From positions 1 to 64,000 of the forward strand of contig JBEBSD010000024.1 in the NCBI GenBank assembly GCA_040394475.1: 64,000 nucleotides of DNA, written 5' to 3'. Source of the DNA: JBEBSD01 sp040394475 (lineage in GTDB: Bacteria; Bacteroidota; Bacteroidia; Cytophagales; Spirosomataceae). The translations under genes and the position numbers were made by a program. Of this stretch, positions 26,806 to 35,643 are shown one piece after another. The notes under the pieces are model-generated. The model searched no databases. It was not told the origin of the DNA and saw only the letters and a list, made by a program, of their open reading frames with translations. Positions within the stretch are counted from its first letter, which is position 1. Every line of letters starts with the position of its first letter.

Positions 26806-27623
26806 GCCTGCAGTGCCGCTATCATCCGTTGTTGTAAGTACAAGGTCCGGCTCCCCGCCTGTCCGTTTCCGATCAATGCGTCCCCTACCTGTACAATGGG
26901 CATGACCCACTTGGTGGTGCTGGTTGTGAAGAGTTCATCTGCCTGCAGGAGTTCTTCCAGGGTTATATCCCGGAGCGCTACGTCAAAATGTCCCTGTGCC
27001 AGTTCGAGGGCAAACTTCCGGGTAATACCCTTCAATACATTGCGTTCCGGTGTTACCAGGGTGTCCCCTTTAAACAGCAGCACGTTGCTGCGGGTCAGTT
27101 CACTAACCAAGCCGTTCTGATGGTAAAGCAGATCCGCCGCTCCCTGCCTTCTCATCTCACCGGCCATCCGGATCATGTGCACATAATTGGTCGATTTTAT
27201 TTCCGGGAGGTCCCGCAGATATGGGTAGGACAAAACCTTGATCCCGGTTTGACGGCTTTGCGGATTATCGAGGGGCAAGGGCTCGGCCCTGACCAGAAAG
27301 TTCGGCGCCACCACGTGCACCCCGTCGGGGGCATAGCCGCCTGTCAGCACCATCCGGCAGGCAACTTCCTGTTCTCCCGACAAGCGGTGCAACTCACGGA
27401 TCACTTCAAGCGCCTCTTCTCCGGAAACCGGGACCTCCAGATGCAGTAGCTTTGCCGAACGGGTAAACCGTTCCCAGTATTCTCCGAAACGGAACGGGAT
27501 CCCGTTATAAGTTCGGAAATAGTCAAATAATCCGTATCCCCGCAACAAACCAAGGTCGCTGACTTGAAGCAAAGGGGCATCAGCCGGGTAAAAGTCCCCG
27601 TTAAAATAACACGAATAGGCCAT
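26793..27623 (-). CDS. Class IV aminotransferase / aminodeoxychorismate lyase-like
   Basis: A 276-residue fold-type IV PLP enzyme. It shows GLLRGYGLFDYFRTYNG near the start, the PLP lysine in the EIKSTNYVHMI segment, and LVSELTRSNVLLFKGDTLVTPE with the cofactor-binding ELTRSN. The family contains branched-chain aminotransferases, D-amino acid aminotransferases and 4-amino-4-deoxychorismate lyase. Length and the YFRTYNG motif do not decide between them, so no symbol is given. It is followed upstream by mnmD-like on the same strand with a 46-base gap. Confidence 0.9.
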   Translation of the reverse strand: MAYSCYFNGDFYPADAPLLQVSDLGLLRGYGLFDYFRTYNGIPFRFGEYWERFTRSAKLLHLEVPVSGEEALEVIRELHRLSGEQEVACRMVLTGGYAPDGVHVVAPNFLVRAEPLPLDNPQSRQTGIKVLSYPYLRDLPEIKSTNYVHMIRMAGEMRRQGAADLLYHQNGLVSELTRSNVLLFKGDTLVTPERNVLKGITRKFALELAQGHFDVALRDITLEELLQADELFTTSTTKWVMPIVQVGDALIGNGQAGSRTLYLQQRMIAALQAYEG

Positions 27624-27669
27624 TGAGTGTCGTCGTTTTCAATTGAAAGCGAAGGTCGCTAAAATCTGT

Positions 27670-28374
27670 TTACCCGGCAAATGCAACCGGCGTCGCTTCC
27701 ATTTTGACTGCCCGGATGACTTCCCGTTTACGTCCCGGACCCGGGTGTTTTTCAACCCGGAAACCGGAGGCCTGCAGGGCGCGGCGAACAGCCCCTTTGG
27801 ACGAATACGTCACCAGTATCCCACCCGCAGGCAGCTGTTTTGCCAGTTGGGTAAAGACGGCTTCGGTCCACAATTCCGGCTGGGCCTCCGGTGCAAACGC
27901 ATCGAAATAGATCACATCGTACAATCCTTCCGGTTGAAGCGCTTCGAGTCGCTGTTGCTGTTTACAAAAAGAAAAGCAAGCCGACAAGCGGTGTGTTTCC
28001 TGCCAGCTGACGGTGTGCAATTGCATAAATCCCTGTTTTCCGGCTTTTTCTCCGTAATTCAGCACACCAGCCTCTTCCAGGGAAACCGGATAAGCCTCAA
28101 TACCCGTATACGCCACGCAGACGGCCATTTGGTCGGCTATTTTCCAGCTTAGCAAGGCATTGAGCCCGGTACCGAAGCCCATCTCCAAAACCCGGACTTC
28201 CTGCCTGCCCTGTCCTTCATGGATCTTGGGCAGCAGTCCCAATCCGATAAAAATATGCTGTGATTCCTGCAGGGATCCCTGCAGGGAGTGGTAGTGCTGA
28301 TTGAGAGCAGCGTTATACAGCGTATGCGAACCATCGTGCGTCAGGAGCAGTCGGGGTGAGTCATGTTGATCCAT
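27670..28374 (-). CDS. mnmD: tRNA (mnm5s2U34) methyltransferase, MnmD type
   Basis: A 234-residue MnmC methyltransferase-domain protein without the FAD oxidase half. It shows the N-terminal block SRETYHS-like YNAALNQHYHSLQG, IFIGLGL, the SAM-binding VLEMGFGTGLNALL, and YFDAFAPEAQPELW with the catalytic Asp, followed by LPAGGILVTYSSKGAVRRAL. Stand-alone MnmD enzymes finish the methylaminomethyl modification of tRNA wobble uridine. A -7-like TAATTTTG is immediately before the start (28379-28386), so the transcript may have almost no leader. That last point is inference. Confidence 0.88.
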   Translation of the reverse strand: MDQHDSPRLLLTHDGSHTLYNAALNQHYHSLQGSLQESQHIFIGLGLLPKIHEGQGRQEVRVLEMGFGTGLNALLSWKIADQMAVCVAYTGIEAYPVSLEEAGVLNYGEKAGKQGFMQLHTVSWQETHRLSACFSFCKQQQRLEALQPEGLYDVIYFDAFAPEAQPELWTEAVFTQLAKQLPAGGILVTYSSKGAVRRALQASGFRVEKHPGPGRKREVIRAVKMEATPVAFAG

Positions 28375-28435
28375 GCTCCAAAATTACATAATCTCCCGGA
28401 AGAAAACCGGCTGACTTTTTCGGGACAGTTAATCC

Positions 28436-29707
28436 TCAGATAAGCCGGCGCAGGCGAATCCGGGTAAAGAAGATTTCCTCCTGCCTTTTTACCAGCATGT
28501 CCAGAAATTTCCCATCTCCCTTCTGCATGAGCTTATACATTTCATTCATCGTCAGCTCGTGGATGGGGCGATCGTTCACAAACAAGAGCTGATCTCCTTC
28601 CATTAAACCCGCCAGTTTGGCCGGAGAATTTTCCATTACGTGTGTGATCATGATATCCTTAAAGTCTTCCCCCATCGCTTTAATCTCCATGCCGCTCATA
28701 TCGTGCTCGAATTTCTCCCGCAACCTTCTTTTTACAGGCTTCAGGACCATGTACTGATCGTGGTAGTTCATAGTGACTTTAAACCGCCGCAAGAGCTCGC
28801 ATCCGATGTTCCCCTGACGGTCTGCCCCATCGTCCAGCTTCATTCCAAACGAAGTACTGTCCGGGAAGGAAGCAACCACATTTCCAAGTTCGAATTTACC
28901 GACCCGGACCATTTCGATACGTCCCAGATTTCCGTTAATAACCCCGTTTAATCCCCTTCCCAACTGGGTATGGACCAGTTTTTCCGGCAATTGGATACTG
29001 GAATTCGAACTTCGGTCCAGTAACAAAGCATGTCCCGCCCCGGTATCGATTGCCAGCTTAATGGGTTGTTCCCGCCCGTCGGCCAGCAGCGTTACCGCGC
29101 GGGTAAAGGGTTTGGTATCTTCAATGGTGATGGGATACAATTCCCCTTTTCTTTTCTTATAGGTATAGCTTCCAGGCGCTCTCAGGGTCAGCTCCTTGTG
29201 ACGAAAATCAATCGTGACCACAAAATTATTGAATACTTCGTAGCCGAAAATCCCGTGTACGGGCAGCCCCACAAACTCCGACAACCGCAGGACATCCTCC
29301 TCCAGCAGTACAATATTCTGATGATTGGCACGCATCCCTTCCATGCGCAGCGTATTACCGATCGCAATCTGAGCCACCAGCGGCTCTCCTTCGCCGGCGC
29401 CGGTAATGATCACTTTCCGGGTCATCTGGAGCTGATTCAGCTGGAGGGCCGTGGGATCGGTAATAATTGTTGTACTGACCCCCGTATCCAGCACAAAACG
29501 AAGCGTATCGCTGTCGTTTACCTGAACGGGCACAATGATCAGATTGGAGTGGATTTCAAACGGAATGCGCAGTACTTTCTTACCCGATTCCAGGAAATAT
29601 CCGTAGCGGTCTTTATTCTTATCAACATACTTCTGCGCAAAAGTTGCCGGGCAGCAATACCCGCATGCCATTAATCCAATGACCAGCAACCTTACCATGG
29701 CTTTCAT
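28436..29707 (-). CDS. Exported aspartic protease with PDZ domain
   Basis: A 423-residue protein with a signal peptide (to about residue 24). Two retropepsin-like halves each carry a catalytic-type motif, FVLDTGVSTTI (about 72) and AIDTGAGHAL (about 220), followed by a C-terminal PDZ domain (about 335-400) around PAKLAGLMEGDQLLFVNDRPI. Two DTG motifs in one chain suggest a self-contained active site. Such clan AA proteases with PDZ are frequent in Bacteroidota but their targets are unknown. It is probably periplasmic. The 171-base gap upstream is AT-rich and holds no clear feature. Confidence 0.88.
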   Translation of the reverse strand: MKAMVRLLVIGLMACGYCCPATFAQKYVDKNKDRYGYFLESGKKVLRIPFEIHSNLIIVPVQVNDSDTLRFVLDTGVSTTIITDPTALQLNQLQMTRKVIITGAGEGEPLVAQIAIGNTLRMEGMRANHQNIVLLEEDVLRLSEFVGLPVHGIFGYEVFNNFVVTIDFRHKELTLRAPGSYTYKKRKGELYPITIEDTKPFTRAVTLLADGREQPIKLAIDTGAGHALLLDRSSNSSIQLPEKLVHTQLGRGLNGVINGNLGRIEMVRVGKFELGNVVASFPDSTSFGMKLDDGADRQGNIGCELLRRFKVTMNYHDQYMVLKPVKRRLREKFEHDMSGMEIKAMGEDFKDIMITHVMENSPAKLAGLMEGDQLLFVNDRPIHELTMNEMYKLMQKGDGKFLDMLVKRQEEIFFTRIRLRRLI

Positions 29708-29878
29708 GACCTTGCATTCTCTGTTACATTATTACTTCCGGCTAACGCTGAGCCTTTCAGGCTAACTCACTCGAAATCTTGTTAATGGACTACAAGATAC
29801 GCAATGTTTCTATAAAAAATCAAAAAAATAATATGTTTTATGATGAAAATTTTTATAGAGGCATTCCGGCGGCAGCTG

Positions 29879-30967
29879 TCAGGGCTTTTTTAATTCAAAA
29901 TACCTTACGGTCCCCGAAAGGGTCTGCAGAATCTTCTGCAGCCGTTCCGGGCGGGCGTCCGAAATGAACACCTGTCCAAAGTGCCCCTCATTGATCAGCG
30001 TCATCAGCTTCAGGATCCGCTGGCTATCCAATTTATCAAAAATATCGTCCAGTAAGAGGATGGGATTACGCTGCCTTGCCTCCTTCAACAAGGCAAACTG
30101 CGCCAGCCGTAATGCTATCACAAACGATTTCCGTTGTCCCTGGGAGCCGAATTTTTTTACCGGCACTCCTTCGGATTCAAACCGGTAATCGTCCTTATGA
30201 ACCCCCTTCCCTGTACGCTGTGCCTGCAGGTCCATCCACTTATGCTGCCGGAACTGTAAGGCAAAGTCATCGGCCAGCGTATCGCTCTCGTACCCGATCC
30301 GCACCATTTCCCGTCCGCCGGTCAACAACTGATAATACCGCTGAAACCAGTCACCGAACTGCCTTAGAAACGACTTCCGCGTGTTCCCGATCTGCTGTGC
30401 CAGCGCAATCATCGGCTCATCATAGGTTTGAAGCAGGATGTCGTCCACCTGCCGCCGTTCCGCAAAGATTTTCAGGAGTGCATTCCGCTGGGCCAGCAGC
30501 TTGTTGTAAGCCAGGAAATCGGCCAGGTAACGGCTGTCAAGCTGGGACAGCACCCCATCAAAAAATTTCCTTCTTTCCTCGCTGCCATCCCGGATCAGGT
30601 CCGTGTCGTCAGGTGCAATCAATACGAGCGGTATCCGGCCGATATGCTCACTCAGTTTGTCATACGGCTTTTTGTCGGCCATCAATACCTTTCGCTGACC
30701 CCGCTGGACCGAACCGGTGATCTGCAGCTTCCGGTTGTTTTCAATAAAGACGCCGTCGAGCATAAAGAACGCCCCCCCATGCTGAATCGAAAGCGCGTCC
30801 TGGTTATGGAAAGCGCTTTTAGTGAGGGCCAGGAAATAGATCGCATCCAGCAAATTGGTTTTCCCGCTTCCGTTTTCCCCGGTCAGACAGTTTACGTGCG
30901 GGTCAAACTCAAAATATCCGTCTTCGTAATTTTTAAAATGCGTTAGCGAGAGTTTCTCTATCCACAC
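29879..30967 (-). CDS. recF: DNA replication and repair protein RecF
   Basis: A 362-residue SMC-like ATPase. Walker A CLTGENGSGKTNLLDAIYFL (GENGSGKT) is near residue 32, the signature motif lies at FGSQGQRKSFVIALRLAQF, and Walker B is PILLLDDIFDKLDSQR. RecF loads RecA on gapped DNA with RecO and RecR. No dnaA, dnaN or gyrB genes surround it, so the classic replication-origin context is not kept here. The start MWIEKLSLTHFKNY matches the family N-terminus. Confidence 0.96.
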   Translation of the reverse strand: MWIEKLSLTHFKNYEDGYFEFDPHVNCLTGENGSGKTNLLDAIYFLALTKSAFHNQDALSIQHGGAFFMLDGVFIENNRKLQITGSVQRGQRKVLMADKKPYDKLSEHIGRIPLVLIAPDDTDLIRDGSEERRKFFDGVLSQLDSRYLADFLAYNKLLAQRNALLKIFAERRQVDDILLQTYDEPMIALAQQIGNTRKSFLRQFGDWFQRYYQLLTGGREMVRIGYESDTLADDFALQFRQHKWMDLQAQRTGKGVHKDDYRFESEGVPVKKFGSQGQRKSFVIALRLAQFALLKEARQRNPILLLDDIFDKLDSQRILKLMTLINEGHFGQVFISDARPERLQKILQTLSGTVRYFELKKP

Positions 30968-31015
30968 TGCTTCTTTTTTGTTACAGAGTTTATGCTTATT
31001 TTCGCGATTGCCTGG

Positions 31016-31095
31016 AGATCACCGGCTTTGTCCGGAGCTGCCAAAGGGGAGTAACCCCGGGAGCCGTCCGGTGAACCGGATCCGATTTTAAGGTT
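31016..31095 (+). promoter_or_regulatory. Candidate structured leader of pdhA
   Basis: A GC-rich block in an otherwise AT-rich gap contains three stem candidates in order: ACCGGCT pairing with AGCCGT across the block, GGGG-AGTAA-CCCC (about 31054-31066), and TCCGG-TGAA-CCGGA (about 31075-31088). It lies about 100 bases upstream of pdhA. It may be a structured 5' leader or a terminator-like element. No known riboswitch class was recognised. Confidence 0.3.
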
Positions 31096-31197
31096 TACAC
31101 CCACTAATTGCTTCGGCTGACCCCGCGCATTTAGTGTAAAGTTACCATTATAAAACCGGCAGGAAAAGTACTGCCTTTAACTACCAGAAGCAAATAC

Positions 31198-32226
31198 ATG
31201 GCTACCGTTAAGGAAAAAAAGAAAGATTCTACCCAAAAACTTCAGCATTCAAAAGAGCGCTATCTGTTCTGGTTTGAAAACATGTTGTTGCAACGCCGTT
31301 TTGAAGAAAAAGCGGGCCAGCTTTACGGACAGCAAAAAATCAGAGGGTTCTGCCACCTGTATATCGGCCAGGAAGCCTGCTCTTCCGGCACCGTTTCGGC
31401 ATTGGAAGAGGGTGATAAATACATCACAGCCTACCGGGACCACGGTTTTCCGCTGGCCCTGGGAACAAGCCCCAATGCCATCATGGCAGAGTTGTTTGGC
31501 AAGGAAACCGGCACGACCAAAGGGAAGGGAGGTTCCATGCATATTTTTGATAAAGAAAGAGGCTTCGTGGGGGGACATGGTATTGTAGGGGCGCAAATCC
31601 CGCTCGGCGCCGGACTGGCGTTTGCAGAGAAATACAAGGAAACAGGCAAGTTGTGTATCTGCTTTTTCGGAGATGGTGCAATCCGTCAGGGAGCCTTTCA
31701 CGAGGCCGTGAATATGGCGGCAACCTGGCAGTTACCGGTCATTTTTGTCGTGGAAAATAACGGCTATGCCATGGGGACTTCAGTGGCACGGACTTCGAAT
31801 GTAACCGAGTTGTATACCATTGGAGAAGCGTATGATGTCCCTTCAGAGCCGGTGGACGGGATGAGTGTGGAGGCCGTGCATGATGCGGTTTCCCGCGCGG
31901 CGGCCCGCGCACGCAAAGGGGAAGGGCCCACTTTTCTGGAATTCAGAACCTATCGTTACCGCGGCCATTCCATGTCAGACCCGCAGAAATACCGCAGTAA
32001 AGAAGAAGTAGAAGCATACAAGCAACGGGATCCTATCGAGCTCACGCGGGACATTATCCTGAAAAACAAGTTCGCTACCGAAGAAGAACTGGATGCTATC
32101 AATACGAAAATAAAGGAAATCGTGGCCGAGTCGGTGCAGTTTGCAGAAGAATCCAAATTCCCGGATTCCAGGGAAGCCTATACCGATGTCTATGCGGAGG
32201 AAAATTACCCGTTTACAACCGATTAA
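31198..32226 (+). CDS. pdhA: Pyruvate dehydrogenase E1 component, alpha subunit
   Basis: A 342-residue thiamine-diphosphate-dependent E1 alpha subunit. The cofactor motif is complete, beginning FFGDGAIRQGAFHEAVNMAA and ending in VENNGYAMGTS, and the phosphorylation-loop region YRYRGHSMSDP is present. It oxidatively decarboxylates pyruvate together with E1 beta, which is not adjacent; in Bacteroidota the alpha gene is often separate. The first 15 residues are a charged Lys/Glu tail. A strong terminator follows directly. A branched-chain keto-acid E1 alpha is a less likely alternative. Confidence 0.93.
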   Translation: MATVKEKKKDSTQKLQHSKERYLFWFENMLLQRRFEEKAGQLYGQQKIRGFCHLYIGQEACSSGTVSALEEGDKYITAYRDHGFPLALGTSPNAIMAELFGKETGTTKGKGGSMHIFDKERGFVGGHGIVGAQIPLGAGLAFAEKYKETGKLCICFFGDGAIRQGAFHEAVNMAATWQLPVIFVVENNGYAMGTSVARTSNVTELYTIGEAYDVPSEPVDGMSVEAVHDAVSRAAARARKGEGPTFLEFRTYRYRGHSMSDPQKYRSKEEVEAYKQRDPIELTRDIILKNKFATEEELDAINTKIKEIVAESVQFAEESKFPDSREAYTDVYAEENYPFTTD

Positions 32227-32250
32227 AAATTAGCATGCGTGCGAAAAGAC

Positions 32251-32284
32251 AGCCTGCCCCTTTGGAAGAGGGGCAGGCTTTTTC
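32251..32284 (+). terminator. Rho-independent terminator of pdhA
   Basis: Perfect 11-bp stem AGCCTGCCCCT (32251-32261) and complement (32269-32279), loop TTGGAAG, followed by a T run to 32283. It lies 24 bases after the pdhA stop. The remaining gap up to 32593 (about 310 bases) shows no gene, repeat or RNA I can support. Confidence 0.9.
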
Positions 32285-32593
32285 GTAGCGCCAGCTACTG
32301 ATTTTTCCTACCCATTACTCCATACCAGTACTTTAATCATTACCAGGAGGTTATCCGGCACCACGCTTCACAAAGCCGCTCCTGTAAAATTTGGAAATAA
32401 GAAAGATAATACAGATCTTCGGTTCAATCTGGTTAGCTCTTACACACCGTTATGCTTTTTCTACAACTATTCAGTTATATATGGGTATGTACCGTCCTTT
32501 CTTATAGACAGTAAAACCTTTGAAATCCCATGCAGAGAGCAATATCATCGCATTGGCCTCCTGTTATTAAAGCCTCAATCCTATTTTTCCTGA

Positions 32594-33307
32594 ATGAAAC
32601 TTTCTATACTACTCCCTGCCTACAATGAAGAGCATACCATCGGCCAGGTCCTTGCGCGTCTTACTCAAGTAGTGCTTCCTGCAGGTTTTCAAAAAGAGAT
32701 CATTGTCGTGAATGACTGCTCCCGGGACCGGACTGAAGCGATTATTCAGCGTTTCATCCACGAACATCCGGGACTGGAGATCCGGTACATCCGGCACGAG
32801 TACAATCAGGGGAAAGGGGCAGCATTGCATTCCGGTATCCGACACGCCACCGGTGACTACATTGTTGTGCAGGATGCCGATCTGGAATATGACCCCCGGG
32901 AATTCAACCTCCTATTGAAACCGGTGGTGGATGGCTATGCCGACGTAGTATACGGTTCCCGGTTTGCAGGCGGAAATCCGCACCGTGTGTTATTTTTCTG
33001 GCATACGATTGGCAACAAGTTTGTACTTACCTTTCTGAGCAACCTGTTTAATAACCTGAACCTGACCGATATGGAGACTTGCTACAAACTCTTCCGGGCA
33101 GATCTTCTGAAAGGATTGAATCTCCGGGAAAAGCGGTTCGGATTTGAGCCGGAAGTAACCGCCAAGATTGCCAGAATCCCCGAGGTACGTATTTATGAAG
33201 TAGGGATTTCCTACTACGGACGCACGTATAAGGAGGGCAAGAAAATTAACTGGAAAGATGGTTTCCGCGCTATCTATTGTATTATCCGCTATGGATTGTT
33301 TGATTGA
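32594..33307 (+). CDS. Family 2 glycosyltransferase (dolichol-phosphate-mannose-synthase like)
   Basis: A 237-residue cytoplasmic GT2 enzyme. The GT-A fold is clear: LLPAYNEEHTIGQVL at the start, the nucleotide-binding VVNDCSRDRTE, and the DxD-type VVQDADLEYDP, followed by YGSRFAGG. It resembles Dpm1/undecaprenyl-phosphate sugar transferases but lacks the C-terminal membrane helices of ArnC-type proteins. It probably moves a sugar from a nucleotide donor to a lipid carrier for envelope glycans. Downstream genes are also envelope-related, which supports this. Confidence 0.9.
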   Translation: MKLSILLPAYNEEHTIGQVLARLTQVVLPAGFQKEIIVVNDCSRDRTEAIIQRFIHEHPGLEIRYIRHEYNQGKGAALHSGIRHATGDYIVVQDADLEYDPREFNLLLKPVVDGYADVVYGSRFAGGNPHRVLFFWHTIGNKFVLTFLSNLFNNLNLTDMETCYKLFRADLLKGLNLREKRFGFEPEVTAKIARIPEVRIYEVGISYYGRTYKEGKKINWKDGFRAIYCIIRYGLFD

Positions 33308-33333
33308 TTTCCGGAATCTCCTGTCGCTGTCTG

Positions 33334-33354
33334 AACGACCGCTCACCGGTCGTT
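33334..33354 (+). terminator. Hairpin after the GT2 gene
   Basis: 8-bp stem AACGACCG / CGGTCGTT with loop CTCAC, 27 bases after the stop codon. It is followed by ATAAAT and lacks a T run, so termination is plausible but not certain. Confidence 0.45.
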
Positions 33355-33396
33355 ATAAATAAACCCTCCGAAACCTGCTTTTTACAGGGGAGCTGT

Positions 33397-33404
33397 TAAT
33401 TTTG
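33397..33404 (+). promoter_or_regulatory. -7 box of the acyltransferase gene
   Basis: TAATTTTG is a perfect TAnnTTTG match 20 bases before the ATG. A CTG replaces TTG at the -33 position. Confidence 0.5.
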
Positions 33405-33423
33405 CCGCTGTAAACAGATTGGC

Positions 33424-34539
33424 ATGTCCCAAAAGCGTTTTTTCCCGAACCTGAATGGTGTCCGTTTTATCGCTGCTTTTATGGTGTTGATCCACCACGT
33501 AGAGCAGGCCAAACAGGCTCTCGGTCTTCCGGCAATTTACCACTTTCCCATCGTACAGCATGCCGGCCGGCTTGGTGTGGGATTATTTTTTGTGCTCAGC
33601 GGCTTTTTGATCACCTACCTGCTGATCCAGGAAAAAAACAGTCATGGAAACATCGCCGCCCGAAAGTTTTACCTCCGGCGAATTTTCAGGATCTGGCCTA
33701 TCTATTTTGTAATTGTACTCTCTTCCTATTTCTTGTTCCCGCACATTCCGCTGCTGGAATACCCCGGTGCTACCGCCAACGTTACTACGCATTACTGGGA
33801 AAGGCTGCTTTTTTTAGTACTCGTTCTGCCCAATTTTGCCTTTGTGCTGTACGATCTCCCCTACTGGTGCGCCCAGGCCTGGTCGATTGGCGTAGAGGAA
33901 CAATTCTATTACCTGTGGCCCTGGCTGCTTAAATATCCGAAGCGCCGTGTTGTGATCATTATTGCTTTTCTGGGCCTGTCTGCATTACTGCTGGCAACGG
34001 GCCTGTATTTCCTCAACGATCCTGCGGAAGTCCGCCTGGAAAAGGCGATGACATTCCTGGGACAATTCCGTATACAGATTATGGCGCTGGGGGGCTTTCT
34101 GGCATGGGCGGTGTATGCTGACAAAAAACGCTTTCTGGCTGTCATCTTCCGGAAGGACGTACAGATAGGGGTCTACCTCGCTTTGCTGGTGCTGTTTCTT
34201 TCAGGAGTTCACTTTACCGGGTTTATGGAAGTTTACGGGCTCTTTTTCGGTTTCTTTATCGTCAACGTGTCGTGCAACCCTCATACGATCATCCGCCTGG
34301 AGCACCCGTGGATCAGTTACCTCGGGCGGATCTCTTATGGGCTTTACCTGTACCATGTTGTGGTAGTGGTACTGGTAATCAACGTGCTCAACCGCTACGG
34401 GACTCCTGAAAGTACCGTTCTTTATAACTTTCTCCTATACACAGCCGTAACAGCCGGCTCCGTACTCCTTTCCAGCGCGTCGTTTGAGTACTTCGAAAAG
34501 CCTCTCCTGAGGTTTAAAGACAACCGATTCGGAAGATAA
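33424..34539 (+). CDS. Membrane acyltransferase 3 family protein
   Basis: A 371-residue integral membrane protein with about ten hydrophobic helices. Family marks are FFPNLNGVRFIAAFMVLIHH at the N-terminus with the essential His, GVGLFFVLSGFLIT, and RKFYLRRIFRIWPIYF, then WSIGVEEQFYYLWP. Acyltransferase 3 proteins O-acetylate or O-acylate sugars of lipopolysaccharide, peptidoglycan or exopolysaccharide from cytoplasmic acyl-CoA. The target is unknown here; the neighbouring glycosyltransferase suggests an envelope glycan. Confidence 0.93.
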   Translation: MSQKRFFPNLNGVRFIAAFMVLIHHVEQAKQALGLPAIYHFPIVQHAGRLGVGLFFVLSGFLITYLLIQEKNSHGNIAARKFYLRRIFRIWPIYFVIVLSSYFLFPHIPLLEYPGATANVTTHYWERLLFLVLVLPNFAFVLYDLPYWCAQAWSIGVEEQFYYLWPWLLKYPKRRVVIIIAFLGLSALLLATGLYFLNDPAEVRLEKAMTFLGQFRIQIMALGGFLAWAVYADKKRFLAVIFRKDVQIGVYLALLVLFLSGVHFTGFMEVYGLFFGFFIVNVSCNPHTIIRLEHPWISYLGRISYGLYLYHVVVVVLVINVLNRYGTPESTVLYNFLLYTAVTAGSVLLSSASFEYFEKPLLRFKDNRFGR

Positions 34540-34633
34540 CGGACTGGTCCGCCGCAGATTACCCAGGCTGATACAGCGATCAGTAAAAAGACCAGCAGGC
34601 GCTTCCGCGTCATGATCTGGTCGGCCCGCTTTC

Positions 34634-34700
34634 ACGCTCTCGTCGTCAGGACGACGAAAATAGCCAAACTAGAGTCGTCGTCAGGACGACGGGAGAGCGT
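34634..34700. repeat. Paired-hairpin inverted-repeat element
   Basis: Two units of about 23-25 bases in inverted orientation (34634-34656 and 34676-34700) separated by 19 bases. Each contains the same CGTCGTCAGGACGACG palindrome, and the outer ends match as ACGCTCTC / GAGAGCGT. It can fold as two small hairpins or as one long hairpin. The right edge is 51 bases before the Rpn gene. Confidence 0.75.
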
Positions 34701-34751
34701 TGCGGAAATCACTATATTTGCTTCAATCTACACATACTATGACTTATACCG

Positions 34752-35642
34752 ATGAAAAAACCACGCAAGCAACACGATGAATTACTGAAAGGGGCCTTTG
34801 AAGAATGGTTTACTGATTTTCTCGGCTTCGTGTACCCGGACGCAACTATCCTGTTCGACTTTTCCAGGGAACTGACATTTATGGATAAAGAACTCCATTC
34901 TATCATTCCTCAAAGGGAGCGCAAAAAAGGTAAACGTGTTGCCGATCTGCTGGTGAAAGTGTACCTGAGAGACGGAACAGAAAAACGGATTCTGCTTCAC
35001 ACCGAAATAGAGGGGGGCAGTCAACAGGACTTTGCCTTCCGGCTGTTCCAGTATCATTATCGCCTTCTGGACCGGTATCGTGTACCTGTGGAAACCATCG
35101 CTGTCTTCACCGGCGGGAGGAACCAGCACAAGCCGACGGCATATCGCTACCAGGGGATCGGGACATCAATCCATTTTCAATTCCTGTCATACGACATCCT
35201 CAATCATACCGAAACGGTCCTTCTGGAAATGGATAATCCTTTCGCGCTGGTAGTGCTGGCCTGTCAAAAGGCACTTTCAGAAGGTAAAATCCCGGACGCG
35301 GAACTGGGGGAAGACCGGCTTTCCATTGCCAGAGCTTTGCTGAGACACCACTACGACCACGACCGGATCATTAGTTTCCTCGTCTTCCTGAAAAATTTTC
35401 TCTATATTGATAATCAGGAAATAAACCGTAAATTTGATCAAATCGTTGAACATCTGACCGGTGGAAAAATTGACATGGGCGTTATAGAAGCAATAAAACA
35501 ACAGGAAAGACGGGAAGGCAAAGCCGAAGGCCAGCAAGAGGAAGCACTTACGATAGCGCGTGAGCTCAAAAAAGAAGGGCTATCGGTTGAATTCATTGCC
35601 CGGATGACCAAACTTCCCCTGGAAGTAATTGCGAAACTTTGA
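34752..35642 (+). CDS. Rpn-family nuclease / putative transposase-like protein
   Basis: A 296-residue protein of the Rpn/YhgA-like PD-(D/E)XK group. It begins with HDELLKGAFEEWFTDFLGF; the nuclease core shows RVADLLVKVYL and LLHTEIEGGSQQDFAFR with acidic residues in the right order; and the tail ends in a helical EGKAEGQQEEALTIARELKK segment typical of this family. Rpn proteins of Escherichia coli are DNA nucleases linked to recombination. Such genes are often multicopy and mobile, though no insertion sequence ends are seen here beyond the inverted-repeat element upstream. It ends one base before the convergent deacetylase gene. Confidence 0.85.
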   Translation: MKKPRKQHDELLKGAFEEWFTDFLGFVYPDATILFDFSRELTFMDKELHSIIPQRERKKGKRVADLLVKVYLRDGTEKRILLHTEIEGGSQQDFAFRLFQYHYRLLDRYRVPVETIAVFTGGRNQHKPTAYRYQGIGTSIHFQFLSYDILNHTETVLLEMDNPFALVVLACQKALSEGKIPDAELGEDRLSIARALLRHHYDHDRIISFLVFLKNFLYIDNQEINRKFDQIVEHLTGGKIDMGVIEAIKQQERREGKAEGQQEEALTIARELKKEGLSVEFIARMTKLPLEVIAKL

Positions 35643-35643
35643 C

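Noticed and set aside
30076..30720. 214-codon plus-strand frame over recF
   Set aside because: Antisense shadow of recF; the real frame has Walker A, signature and Walker B motifs.
31016..31095. yybP-ykoY or cobalamin riboswitch before pdhA
   Set aside because: The GGGGAGTA string and CCGGTGAACCGG resemble parts of these elements, but the remaining conserved core is missing and pdhA is not a typical target.
34752..35642. Complete insertion sequence around the Rpn gene
   Set aside because: No terminal inverted repeats or target duplication flank the gene; only the upstream paired-hairpin element is visible.
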